Both the position numbers and the translations under genes were made by a program. DNA of 64,000 bases from Kosakonia sp. H02 (GTDB taxonomy: Bacteria > Pseudomonadota > Gammaproteobacteria > Enterobacterales > Enterobacteriaceae): contig CP131915.1 of NCBI GenBank assembly GCA_030704225.1, positions 4,092,001 through 4,156,000 on the forward strand, given 5' to 3'. The notes below the pieces were generated by a model, which searched no databases, was not told the origin of the DNA, and saw only the letters and a list, made by a program, of their open reading frames with translations. This document shows, piece by piece, positions 52,489 through 60,645 of this stretch (position 1 is its first letter; the number at the start of each line of letters is the position of its first letter).

Positions 52489-52678
52489 CGCGAACCTCAA
52501 TATAGGAAAGTGTATACCCTGTAAACATCACGCGGCTTTTGGCGGCCGCGAGACGCAACACAGAGACAAAATAGTTGACTACTATCGCAGTGACACATAG
52601 CGATAACAACCCATAAACAGCCTGCTTTTTCGACATAACATGCCAAAGCACCGACTGTGCGACCGGTTTCTGATTCAT
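52481..52678 (-). CDS. yqgB: YqgB-like small protein, overlapping speA
   Basis: A 65-residue product starting MNQKPVAQ at 52678. It shares KPVAQ, AYGLLS-like (VYGLLS) and AIVVN with E. coli YqgB, which is 43 residues and linked to acid response. The present version is longer and its stop lies 8 bp inside speA, so translation of the two may be coupled. Residues about 25-45 are hydrophobic. The match is from memory and rests on short motifs. Confidence 0.65.
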   Translation of the reverse strand: MNQKPVAQSVLWHVMSKKQAVYGLLSLCVTAIVVNYFVSVLRLAAAKSRVMFTGYTLSYIEVRDV

Positions 52679-52733
52679 ATCATTGTAAAACACGTATCCG
52701 GACCCGAGTATGACAGCCCGGCGAAACCACGAG

Positions 52734-52755
52734 AAAACTCCTGAAAAATCAGGAG
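52734..52755 (-). terminator. intrinsic terminator inside the speA leader (attenuator candidate)
   Basis: CTCCTGA-TTTT-TCAGGAG is a perfect 7-bp stem with a T4 loop followed by TTTTCTC on the minus strand. It lies 56 bp before yqgB and 17 bp after the stop of an upstream leader ORF, the layout of a transcription attenuator. Confidence 0.65.
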
Positions 52756-52771
52756 AGCCCTTGTTCAGTTA

Positions 52772-52915
52772 TCACAATGCCTTACCGGCCCTGGAGTCCT
52801 GAGAAGCGCCGAAATGGGTATAACATCGGCAGGTTTGCAGATTAGAAATGCAGGTTGCGGGGAATAAACGCACGTCAGAACGACGCGACAGATTCTGCGG
52901 AAAACGACGGTTCAT
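52772..52915 (-). CDS. Arg-rich leader peptide ORF upstream of yqgB-speA
   Basis: ATG 52915 opens 47 codons beginning MNRRFPQNLSRRSDVRLF. Arg occurs at 3, 4, 11, 12, 16, 30 and 42, Cys at 22, 29 and 31. GGAGGTGAT at 52924-52932, a nine-base match to the anti-Shine-Dalgarno, lies upstream with a somewhat long spacing. The stop is followed after 16 bp by an intrinsic terminator, then yqgB-speA. This suggests an arginine- or polyamine-responsive leader; the function is inferred from layout. Confidence 0.5.
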   Translation of the reverse strand: MNRRFPQNLSRRSDVRLFPATCISNLQTCRCYTHFGASQDSRAGKAL

Positions 52916-53049
52916 TATTTCGTATCACCTCCACGCAAGCCATGACGACCCGCGACAAGCCAAAGCCATTTAATTCACTGCTTAACCCGGCTGGAAGTGG
53001 CGACACAGCATCAATGCCGTGCGCTTTTTAGATGAGCCGCGCGCGGCGT

Positions 53050-53078
53050 TTTATACCGATAACGGGGTGAAAATGCAA
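53050..53078 (-). promoter_or_regulatory. candidate speA leader promoter
   Basis: On the minus strand TTGCAT (53073-53078), 17 bp spacer, TATAAA (53050-53055), followed by a very GC-rich CGCCGCGCGCGGC discriminator of the kind found in stringently controlled promoters. It lies about 135 bp before the leader ORF. Confidence 0.5.
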
Positions 53079-53199
53079 AATAAAAAAGCCGTATTTGCCG
53101 CATTGCCAGGAAAATTTTCCGTCACCAGTTGTGTCAGGATGTGGCGTACATCAAAAAACGCTGGCAATAAGGTGAATAAGTAACCTAGAATAGCCATCC

Positions 53200-53239
53200 A
53201 GATGTTAATCCGTCCAGACCGATTAACACTCAGACTTCT
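53200..53239 (+). promoter_or_regulatory. MetJ (met box) array of metK
   Basis: Five consecutive 8-bp units can be laid out: AGATGTTA, ATCCGTCC, AGACCGAT, TAACACTC, AGACTTCT. Units 1, 3 and 5 resemble the AGACGTCT consensus and the 8-bp period is that of tandem MetJ dimers. The array ends 73 bp before metK, whose product SAM is the MetJ corepressor. Confidence 0.7.
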
Positions 53240-53312
53240 TGTGTCATTTCCGTGAAGACTTCCGGACACAGAATTCGAGCTAACCGTATTACTCCCAGGG
53301 TGAAAATTTACT

Positions 53313-54467
53313 ATGGCAAAACACCTTTTTACGTCCGAGTCCGTCTCTGAAGGGCATCCTGACAAAATCGCTGACCAAATTTCCGACGCTGTACTGGATG
53401 CGATCCTTGAGCAGGATCCAAAAGCACGTGTCGCATGTGAAACCTACGTCAAAACCGGCATGGTGCTGGTCGGCGGCGAAATCACTACCAGTGCGTGGGT
53501 CGATATCGAAGAGATCACCCGTAACACCGTGCGTGAGATTGGCTATGTGCATTCTGACATGGGCTTTGACGCCAATTCCTGCGCCGTACTCAGCGCAATT
53601 GGTAAACAATCTCCGGATATCAACCAGGGTGTTGACCGTGCCGATCCGCTGGAACAGGGCGCTGGCGACCAGGGCCTGATGTTTGGCTACGCCACGAACG
53701 AAACCGACGTGCTGATGCCTGCACCGATCACCTACGCTCACCGTCTGGTAGAGCGTCAGGCAGAAGTGCGTAAAAACGGTACCCTGCCGTGGCTGCGCCC
53801 GGATGCAAAAAGCCAGGTCACTTTTCAGTATGACGACGGCAAAATCGTCGGCATCGACGCCGTGGTGCTGTCCACTCAGCACTCTGAAGAGATCGATCAG
53901 AAATCCCTGCAAGAAGCAGTGATGGAAGAAATCATCAAGCCGATTCTGCCTACCGAGTGGCTGAACACCGCCACTAAATTCTTTATCAACCCGACTGGCC
54001 GTTTTGTTATCGGTGGCCCAATGGGCGATTGTGGTCTGACTGGCCGCAAAATTATCGTTGATACCTACGGCGGCATGGCACGCCACGGTGGCGGCGCATT
54101 CTCCGGTAAAGATCCATCAAAAGTTGACCGCTCCGCAGCCTACGCCGCGCGTTATGTGGCGAAAAATATCGTGGCGGCTGGCCTGGCTGACCGTTGTGAA
54201 ATCCAGGTTTCTTACGCTATCGGCGTGGCAGAACCGACGTCCATCATGGTGGAAACTTTCGGTACTGAGAAAATTGCTACTGAGCAACTGACTCTGCTGG
54301 TTCGCGAGTTCTTCGACCTGCGTCCATACGGCCTGATTCAGATGCTGGATCTGCTGCACCCGATCTACAAACAAACCGCTGCATACGGTCACTTTGGTCG
54401 CGAAACCTTCCCATGGGAAAAAACCGACAAAGCTGCCCTGCTGCGTGATGCTGCCGGCCTGAAATAA
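53313..54467 (+). CDS. metK: S-adenosylmethionine synthase MetK
   Basis: A 384-residue tetrameric enzyme making SAM from methionine and ATP. Signatures are SEGHPDKIADQISDAVLDA, GAGDQGLMFGYA and GGGAFSGKDPSKVDRSAAY. The N-terminal AKHLFTSESVSEGHPDK and length are as in E. coli. Upstream MetJ boxes give feedback repression, and a strong terminator follows. Confidence 0.98.
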   Translation: MAKHLFTSESVSEGHPDKIADQISDAVLDAILEQDPKARVACETYVKTGMVLVGGEITTSAWVDIEEITRNTVREIGYVHSDMGFDANSCAVLSAIGKQSPDINQGVDRADPLEQGAGDQGLMFGYATNETDVLMPAPITYAHRLVERQAEVRKNGTLPWLRPDAKSQVTFQYDDGKIVGIDAVVLSTQHSEEIDQKSLQEAVMEEIIKPILPTEWLNTATKFFINPTGRFVIGGPMGDCGLTGRKIIVDTYGGMARHGGGAFSGKDPSKVDRSAAYAARYVAKNIVAAGLADRCEIQVSYAIGVAEPTSIMVETFGTEKIATEQLTLLVREFFDLRPYGLIQMLDLLHPIYKQTAAYGHFGRETFPWEKTDKAALLRDAAGLK

Positions 54468-54488
54468 TCCGCTGACAGTTGTGCATTT

Positions 54489-54514
54489 AAGGCCAGCCTC
54501 GTGCTGGCCTTTTG
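54489..54514 (+). terminator. metK terminator
   Basis: AAGGCCAGC-CTCGT-GCTGGCCTTTTG, 9-bp stem with a T run. Confidence 0.92.
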
Positions 54515-54587
54515 TCGTTTTATACCGCTTCCTTCCGTCACGTCTCCTATCTGCGGCTATACTCACTTAGCCTGGATTTATTTCATT

Positions 54588-54601
54588 TGAAAGCGATTAC
54601 A
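54588..54601. promoter_or_regulatory. distal GalR/GalS-type operator of galP
   Basis: TGAAAGCGATTACA differs from the TGTAA-N-CG-N-TTACA frame at one position. It is 183 bp upstream of the proximal operator, a spacing suited to DNA looping. Confidence 0.55.
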
Positions 54602-54770
54602 TCAGGCCGTTTCGTTAATATTTCAGATTTTTCTCTTTGAAAAATGAATACGTCATGGTTGTTACATTACGCTTCGGTTTAGTCTGAAACTTGGTCCTTT
54701 AACTCACCTTTCATTGTCAATAATTCTATAATATTTAACACTTTTATTTACATTAGCAGTCCGTTAGCAA

Positions 54771-54784
54771 TGTAACCGATTACA
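54771..54784. promoter_or_regulatory. proximal GalR/GalS operator of galP
   Basis: TGTAACCGATTACA matches the gal operator frame TGTAA-N-CG-N-TTACA perfectly. It sits 5 bp before a CRP site and 86 bp before the galP start. Confidence 0.75.
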
Positions 54785-54788
54785 CTCA

Positions 54789-54804
54789 TGTGATGCATGT
54801 CACG
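54789..54804. promoter_or_regulatory. CRP-cAMP site of galP
   Basis: TGTGATGCATGTCACG matches TGTGA-N6-TCACA with one mismatch, directly beside the gal operator. Confidence 0.75.
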
Positions 54805-54869
54805 TATTTTTGCTTATGAGTGGCCTAACTTTTACCTCGAAAAAACCAATGACATGAATGGAGGGCATA

Positions 54870-56276
54870 ATGCCTGACAATAAAAAACAGAAGCATTCAA
54901 ATAAGGCGATGACCTTTTTTGTATGCTTCCTCGCTGCACTGGCAGGGTTGCTTTTTGGCCTGGATATTGGCGTGATCGCGGGCGCACTGCCCTTTATCAC
55001 TGAAGATTTTCAAATTAGCTCACACACGCAGGAGTGGGTGGTTAGCTCCATGATGTTCGGTGCCGCAGTAGGTGCCGTGGGTAGTGGCTGGCTCTCCTGG
55101 CGTCTCGGGCGTAAAAAAAGCCTGATGATTGGGGCCATTCTGTTCGTGGCAGGTTCGCTCTGTTCTGCTGCGGCACCGAATGTGGAAATCCTGATTATCT
55201 CTCGCGTGCTGCTCGGCCTGGCAGTCGGTGTCGCTTCTTATACCGCACCGCTGTATCTCTCTGAGATCGCACCGGAAAAAATCCGCGGCAGTATGATTTC
55301 CATGTATCAGTTGATGATCACCATCGGTATCCTCGGTGCTTATCTTTCCGATACCGCGTTCAGTTACAGCGGCGCATGGCGCTGGATGTTGGGCGTGATC
55401 ATCATCCCGGCAATTTTACTGCTGATTGGTGTGTTCTTCCTCCCGGACAGCCCGCGCTGGTTCGCCGCGAAACGTCGTTTCCACGATGCCGAACGTGTGC
55501 TGCTGCGCCTGCGTGACACCAGCGCGGAAGCGAAAAACGAGCTGGAAGAGATCCGCGAAAGCCTGAAAGTAAAACAGACCGGCTGGGCGCTGTTTAAAGA
55601 GAACAGCAACTTCCGCCGTGCGGTGTTCCTTGGCGTCCTGTTGCAGATAATGCAGCAATTCACCGGCATGAACGTCATCATGTATTACGCGCCGAAAATC
55701 TTCGAACTGGCGGGTTATACCAACACTACCGAGCAGATGTGGGGCACGGTGATCGTTGGTCTGACTAACGTGCTGGCGACCTTTATCGCCATCGGACTGG
55801 TGGACCGTTGGGGCCGTAAACCGACGCTGGTGCTGGGCTTCCTGGTGATGGCGGCAGGTATGGGCGTTCTCGGTACTATGCTGCATCTGGGCATTCACTC
55901 GCCGACAGCGCAGTACTTCGCCGTGGCTATGCTGCTGATGTTTATTATCGGCTTTGCCATGAGCGCCGGCCCGCTGATTTGGGTACTGTGCTCCGAAATC
56001 CAGCCGCTAAAAGGCCGCGATTTTGGTATCACTTGTTCCACAGCAACCAACTGGATCGCCAACATGATTGTCGGTGCGACCTTCCTGACGATGCTGAATA
56101 CGCTGGGCAACGCCAATACCTTCTGGGTTTACGGCGGCCTGAACGTGCTGTTCATCATCCTGACGCTGTGGCTGGTGCCGGAAACCAAACACGTTTCGCT
56201 GGAGCATATCGAGCGCAACCTGATGCGTGGCCGTCCGCTGCGTGAAATTGGCTCCCACGACTGATCCCTCACCCTT
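54870..56276 (+). CDS. galP: galactose:H+ symporter GalP
   Basis: The 464-residue, 12-TM sugar porter of the MFS imports galactose and glucose. Translation starts at ATG 54870 after TGGAGGG, and the reading frame stops at the TGA following GSHD (about 56262-56264); the few bases after it belong to the 3' flank. Sugar-porter motifs are WRLGRKKSLM after TM2, PDSPRWFAAKRR after TM6, DRWGRKPTL after TM8 and PETKHVSLEHIE at the C-terminus. QQFTGMNVIMYY is the sugar-binding TM7 stretch. Gal operators and CRP site upstream support galactose induction and catabolite control. Confidence 0.95.
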
Positions 56277-56278
56277 CA

Positions 56279-56306
56279 GGCTTCCTCTGCGGAGGAAGCC
56301 TTTTTT
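56279..56306 (+). terminator. galP terminator
   Basis: GGCTTCCTC-TGC-GGAGGAAGCC followed by TTTTTT, 15 bp after the galP stop. Confidence 0.95.
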
Positions 56307-56348
56307 GCCTGTTGCACTCGCTCGTCGCCCGCCCTATTCTCTGCACTT

Positions 56349-56855
56349 ATGAAAAATACCCGCCTCCCTATCGCTCTCCAGCAAGCCGTTATGCGTAGCC
56401 TGCGGGATAACCTCGCCCATGCGAACCTGAAACTGGGGCGAAACTACCCTGAACCCAAACTGGTCTATCAACAGCGCGGAACCTCCGCCGGAACAGCCTG
56501 GCTGGCGGATTACGAAATTCGCCTCAATCCGGTGTTACTACTGGAAAATCAGCAGGCGTTTATTGACGAAGTTGTTCCCCATGAGCTGGCGCACCTGCTG
56601 GTGTGGAAGCACTTTGGTCGCGTCTCGCCCCACGGCAAAGAGTGGAAATGGATGATGGAGAGCGTGCTGGGCGTGCCGGCGCGCCGTACCCATCAGTTCG
56701 AACTGGAATCCGTGCGGCGCAATACGTTCCCATACCGCTGCAAATGCCAGCAGCACCAACTGACCGTGCGCCGTCACAACCGGGTGGTGCGAGGCGAGAC
56801 AGTTTATCGCTGTGTACACTGCGGCGAGCCGCTGATTGCCGACGCGAGTAACTGA
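56349..56855 (+). CDS. sprT: SprT-family zinc metalloprotease-like protein SprT
   Basis: A 168-residue SprT protein with HELAH at residues 78-82 and a C-terminal zinc ribbon (YRCKCQQ and YRCVHCGEPL). The eukaryotic relative Spartan degrades DNA-protein crosslinks; in bacteria the role is uncertain. It is placed between galP and endA as in E. coli. The N-terminal ATG has no strong ribosome-binding site. Confidence 0.93.
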   Translation: MKNTRLPIALQQAVMRSLRDNLAHANLKLGRNYPEPKLVYQQRGTSAGTAWLADYEIRLNPVLLLENQQAFIDEVVPHELAHLLVWKHFGRVSPHGKEWKWMMESVLGVPARRTHQFELESVRRNTFPYRCKCQQHQLTVRRHNRVVRGETVYRCVHCGEPLIADASN

Positions 56856-56942
56856 ATCCATTAAGAAGTTTTATGCGCTAACTGATTGCATCAGGCAACG
56901 CCTTCCGCTACGTTGCGGACTCATTTTGACAGGGAGTTCGCT

Positions 56943-57641
56943 ATGTTTCGTTTTTTACCTTTTTTATTCGCGCTGATGTCCGTTCCCGCGCTGGCCGCCC
57001 ACGGCATTAACAGCTTTGCGCAGGCAAAAGCCGCCGGTGTGAAAGTGAATGCTGACGCGCCGGGTGACTTCTATTGCGGCTGCAAAATTCACTGGCAGGG
57101 CAAAAAAGGCGTGGTTGACCTCGCCTCCTGCGGCTACCAGGTGCGAAAAAATAAAAACCGCGCCAGCCGTATCGAGTGGGAACATGTGATGCCCGCCTGG
57201 CAGTTCGGCCATCTGCGTCAGTGCTGGCAGGACGGCGGCCGGAAAAACTGCGCCAAAGATCCGCTCTATCGCAAAATAGAAAGCGATATGCATAACCTGC
57301 AACCGGCCGTAGGCGAAGTAAACGGCGATCGCGGCAACTTCATGTACAGCCAGTGGAACGGCGGTGAAGGCCAGTACGGCCAGTGCGCCATGAAGGTGGA
57401 CTTCAAAGAAAAACTGGCTGAACCACCGGCCCGCGCGCGCGGCGCGATTGCCCGCACCTACTTCTATATGCGCGATCAATACCAGCTCAACCTTTCACGG
57501 CAACAGACCCAGCTTTTCACCGCCTGGGATAAGCTCTATCCCGTGACGGAGTGGGAATGTAAGCGCGACGCGCGTATCGCCAACGTACAGGGCAACCATA
57601 ACCCCTATGTGCTGCGCGCTTGCATGGCGCGAAAGAGCTAA
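56943..57641 (+). CDS. endA: periplasmic DNA endonuclease I EndA
   Basis: A 232-residue secreted nonspecific endonuclease. ATG 56943 follows CAGGGAG; the signal peptide is FRFLPFLFALMSVPALA, cut before AHGINSF. The beta-beta-alpha metal nuclease core shows WEHVMPAWQFG with catalytic His and DMHNLQPAVGEVNGDRGNF. Eight cysteines suit disulfides in the periplasm (FYCGCKI, SCGYQV, QCWQDGG, NCAKDP, QCAMKV). It precedes rsmE. Confidence 0.96.
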   Translation: MFRFLPFLFALMSVPALAAHGINSFAQAKAAGVKVNADAPGDFYCGCKIHWQGKKGVVDLASCGYQVRKNKNRASRIEWEHVMPAWQFGHLRQCWQDGGRKNCAKDPLYRKIESDMHNLQPAVGEVNGDRGNFMYSQWNGGEGQYGQCAMKVDFKEKLAEPPARARGAIARTYFYMRDQYQLNLSRQQTQLFTAWDKLYPVTEWECKRDARIANVQGNHNPYVLRACMARKS

Positions 57642-57710
57642 CCTACACTAGCGCCATTGTTAACATCCGCCCCGTCTGACGGGGCGGTAATCTAAGTGGA
57701 TTAAAAAAAT

Positions 57711-58442
57711 ATGCGCATTCCCCGCATTCATCACCCAGAATTTATCCAGCCGGGCAATGAAATCGCCCTCAGCGAGGATGCTGCAAACCACGTCGGGCGC
57801 GTGTTGCGTATGGGGCAAGGCCAGGCCATTCAATTGTTCGATGGCTCTAATCAGGTTTTCGATGCTGAAATTACCCATGCAGACAAAAAAAGCGTGCGGG
57901 TCAACATCCTGCGCAGCGAAGTGGAAGATCGGGAATCACCGCTGCATATTCACTTGGGCCAGGTGATGTCGCGCGGCGAAAAAATGGAATTTACTATCCA
58001 GAAATCGATCGAGCTTGGGGTAAGCCTCATTACGCCACTTTTTTCTGAACGCTGCGGCGTTAAACTGGACGGCGAACGTCTGAGCAAAAAGCAGCAACAG
58101 TGGCAAAAAATCGCCATCGCCGCCTGCGAACAGTGCGGGCGCAACCGGGTGCCGGAAATTCGCCCGGCGATGGATCTCGAAGCCTGGTGCGCTGAAGAAG
58201 AGGCAGGATTGAAACTCAACCTGCATCCACGCGCCAGCCAGAGCATCAATACGTTGCCCTTGCCCGTCGAGCGCGTCCGCCTGCTGATTGGCCCGGAAGG
58301 CGGGTTAACTGCCGATGAGATTGCCATGACCGCGCGTTATCAGTTTACGGATATTTTGTTAGGCCCCCGCGTGCTACGCACAGAGACAACGGCGCTTACC
58401 GCCATCACCGCGCTTCAGGTTCGCTTTGGCGACCTGGGTTGA
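57711..58442 (+). CDS. rsmE: 16S rRNA m3U1498 methyltransferase RsmE
   Basis: A 243-residue SPOUT methyltransferase acting on U1498 of 16S rRNA in the assembled 30S subunit. The N-terminal PUA-like domain covers about 1-70; the knotted SAM-binding domain contains LIGPEGGLTADE and LGPRVLRTETTALTAI. A CCGCCCCG/CGGGGCGG hairpin lies just upstream (57668-57687). gshB starts 13 bp after the stop, so they are probably cotranscribed. Confidence 0.97.
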   Translation: MRIPRIHHPEFIQPGNEIALSEDAANHVGRVLRMGQGQAIQLFDGSNQVFDAEITHADKKSVRVNILRSEVEDRESPLHIHLGQVMSRGEKMEFTIQKSIELGVSLITPLFSERCGVKLDGERLSKKQQQWQKIAIAACEQCGRNRVPEIRPAMDLEAWCAEEEAGLKLNLHPRASQSINTLPLPVERVRLLIGPEGGLTADEIAMTARYQFTDILLGPRVLRTETTALTAITALQVRFGDLG

Positions 58443-58455
58443 AAGGAGAAGCAGA

Positions 58456-59403
58456 ATGATTAAGCTCGGCATCGTGATGGATCCCATCGCGGACATTAAC
58501 ATCAAAAAAGACACCAGCTTCGCCATGCTGCTGGAAGCACAGCGCCGCGGCTACGAGTTGCACTATATGGAGATGGCCGATCTCTACCTGATCAACGGTG
58601 AAGCCCGCGCCCGGACACGCACGCTCTCCGTCGAGCAGAATTACGACAAATGGTATGAATTCGGTAGCGAGCAGGATATTGCGCTTGCCGATCTCGACAC
58701 GGTGCTGATGCGTAAAGATCCGCCGTTCGATACGGAATACATCTACGCCACCTATATCCTTGAACGTGCTGAAGAGAAAGGCACGTTGATCGTCAACAAA
58801 CCGCAGAGCCTGCGCGACTGTAACGAGAAGTTATTTACCGCCTGGTTCCCGGAGTTAACCCCGGAAACGTTGGTCACGCGCGATAAAGCGAAGCTGAAAG
58901 CCTTCTGGCAAAAGCATACTGACATCATCCTGAAACCGCTGGATGGCATGGGCGGCACCTCAATTTTCCGCGTTAAAGAGGGCGACCCGAACCTGGCAGT
59001 TATCACCGAAACGCTGACGGAACTGGGTAGTCGCTACTGCATGGCGCAGAACTATTTACCGGCAATTAAAGAGGGCGACAAACGTGTGCTGGTGGTGGAT
59101 GGCGAACCGGTACCGTATTGCCTGGCACGTATTCCGCAGGGTGGCGAAACCCGGGGTAACCTGGCAGCCGGTGGTCGCGGCGAACCGCGTCCCCTGAGCG
59201 AAAGCGACTGGGAAATTGCCCGTAAAGTTGCGCCCGTGCTGAAAGCCAAAGGGCTGATTTTTGTCGGTCTGGATATCATCGGCGATCGTCTGACGGAAAT
59301 TAACGTCACCAGCCCGACTTGTGTACGTGAGATCGAAGCCGAATTCCCAATCTCCATTACCGGTATGTTGATGGACGCTATTGAAAAACGCCTGGGGAAA
59401 TAA
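58456..59403 (+). CDS. gshB: glutathione synthetase GshB
   Basis: A 315-residue ATP-grasp enzyme joining gamma-glutamylcysteine and glycine. ATG 58456 (MIKLGIVMDPI) has AAAGGAGAA upstream. The glycine-rich ATP-grasp loop is KPLDGMGGTSIF and the metal/phosphate part ends with EINVTSPTCVREIE. Length equals E. coli. Confidence 0.98.
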   Translation: MIKLGIVMDPIADINIKKDTSFAMLLEAQRRGYELHYMEMADLYLINGEARARTRTLSVEQNYDKWYEFGSEQDIALADLDTVLMRKDPPFDTEYIYATYILERAEEKGTLIVNKPQSLRDCNEKLFTAWFPELTPETLVTRDKAKLKAFWQKHTDIILKPLDGMGGTSIFRVKEGDPNLAVITETLTELGSRYCMAQNYLPAIKEGDKRVLVVDGEPVPYCLARIPQGGETRGNLAAGGRGEPRPLSESDWEIARKVAPVLKAKGLIFVGLDIIGDRLTEINVTSPTCVREIEAEFPISITGMLMDAIEKRLGK

Positions 59404-59523
59404 CTCACGCGCGCAGGGTGCGGAAAGGAGCCCGTTCCCTGCCAGCTTTAGTAGTGACAGCACCCCGCTTTCCACCCATACTAGGTTGTCGCTTTTTTGA
59501 ACCAGGAAACAGAACCTCTGACA

Positions 59524-60087
59524 ATGAATTTACAGCATCACTTTCTTATTGCCATGCCTGCTCTTCAGGATCCTCTCTTCCGGCGTTCCGTTGTCTACAT
59601 TTGTGAGTACAACGACGAAGGGGCAATGGGGCTTATTATCAATAAGCCGCTGGAGAACCTGACAGTTGACGGGGTCCTGGAAAAACTCAAAATCCAGCCA
59701 ACTGACCGCGATCCGGCCATCCGGCTGGACAAAGCAGTGCTGCTCGGCGGCCCGCTGGCAGAAGATCGCGGCTTTATTTTGCATACTCCTCCGGCCGGTT
59801 TTTCCTCCAGTATTCGCGTGTCGGATAACACTGTAGTCACTACCTCGCGAGACGTACTTGAAACCCTGGGTACAGCCCATCAGCCGGGTGAGGTGATGGT
59901 GGCGCTGGGGTACGCATCATGGGAAAAAGGTCAGCTGGAACAAGAAATTCTTGATAACGCCTGGCTCACCGCACCGGCGGATCTCAACATTTTATTCAAA
60001 ACCCCTATCGCCGATCGCTGGCGTGAAGCGGCAAAACTCATCGGCATTGATATTTCAACCATGCCGGGTGTCGCGGGGCACGCCTGA
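59524..60087 (+). CDS. yqgE: YqgE/AlgH-family protein
   Basis: A 187-residue DUF179 protein of unknown molecular function, nearly always next to ruvX. MNLQHHFLIAMPALQDP at the N-terminus, GAMGLIINKPL, GGPLAEDRGFILH and the C-terminal MPGVAGHA are diagnostic. Start 59524 is chosen for family length; its stop overlaps the ruvX ATG (TGATGA), so translation is coupled. Confidence 0.95.
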   Translation: MNLQHHFLIAMPALQDPLFRRSVVYICEYNDEGAMGLIINKPLENLTVDGVLEKLKIQPTDRDPAIRLDKAVLLGGPLAEDRGFILHTPPAGFSSSIRVSDNTVVTTSRDVLETLGTAHQPGEVMVALGYASWEKGQLEQEILDNAWLTAPADLNILFKTPIADRWREAAKLIGIDISTMPGVAGHA

Positions 60088-60503
60088 TGAGCGGAACCCT
60101 GTTAGCGTTTGATTTCGGGACTAAAAGCATCGGCGTTGCTATTGGGCAGCGTATCACCGGCACGGCGCGCGCGTTAAATGCGCTAAAGGCGCAGGACGGC
60201 ATACCGGACTGGCAGCTTATTGAGAAGCTCTTAAAAGAGTGGCAGCCAGACGCGGTGATTGTCGGTTTGCCGCTGAATATGGACGGCACTGAACAGCCGC
60301 TGACCGCCCGCGCCCGCAAATTCGCCAATAAAATTCATGGACGTTTTGGTGTGCAGGTCACTTTACATGATGAACGTCTAAGCACCGTTGAAGCCCGCGC
60401 CGGGCTGTTTGAACGCGGCGGTTTTCGCGCCCTCGACAAAGGCCGTGTGGATTCCGCATCGGCGGTGGTGATCCTCGAAAGCTACTTCGAGTTGTTACCC
60501 TAA
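60087..60503 (+). CDS. ruvX: Holliday-junction resolvase-like protein RuvX (YqgF)
   Basis: A 138-residue RNase H-fold protein, essential in E. coli and linked to pre-16S rRNA 5' end processing. Motifs are LAFDFGTKSIGVAIG (first Asp), VVGLPLNMDGTEQ, and HDERLSTVEA followed by the C-terminal DSASAVVILESY (last acidic residue). It is coupled to yqgE and followed by a strong hairpin. Confidence 0.95.
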   Translation: MSGTLLAFDFGTKSIGVAIGQRITGTARALNALKAQDGIPDWQLIEKLLKEWQPDAVIVGLPLNMDGTEQPLTARARKFANKIHGRFGVQVTLHDERLSTVEARAGLFERGGFRALDKGRVDSASAVVILESYFELLP

Positions 60504-60526
60504 ACCGCTCTCCCCTCGTCTTCTCA

Positions 60527-60558
60527 CAGAAAGCCGCGTCCGATCCGCGGCTTTCTGC
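60527..60558 (+). terminator. ruvX terminator hairpin
   Basis: CAGAAAGCCGCG and CGCGGCTTTCTG form a perfect long stem; the T-rich part lies inside the 3' arm. Confidence 0.7.
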
Positions 60559-60604
60559 CGATCGTTCTCACACTTTCCAGACAGGCTTTTTGCATTCCTG
60601 TTAT

Positions 60605-60623
60605 TGTTTCTATAAAAGAAACA
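60605..60623. promoter_or_regulatory. palindrome TGTTTC-N7-GAAACA beside the IclR gene 3' end
   Basis: TGTTTCTATAAAAGAAACA is a perfect 6-bp inverted repeat with a central TATAAAA. It is followed by AAGAGG and an ATG at 60636 that opens only a fragment antisense to the IclR gene. It looks like an operator/promoter without its gene. Confidence 0.4.
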
Positions 60624-60645
60624 TAAGAGGCAATATGAGTAGTGG

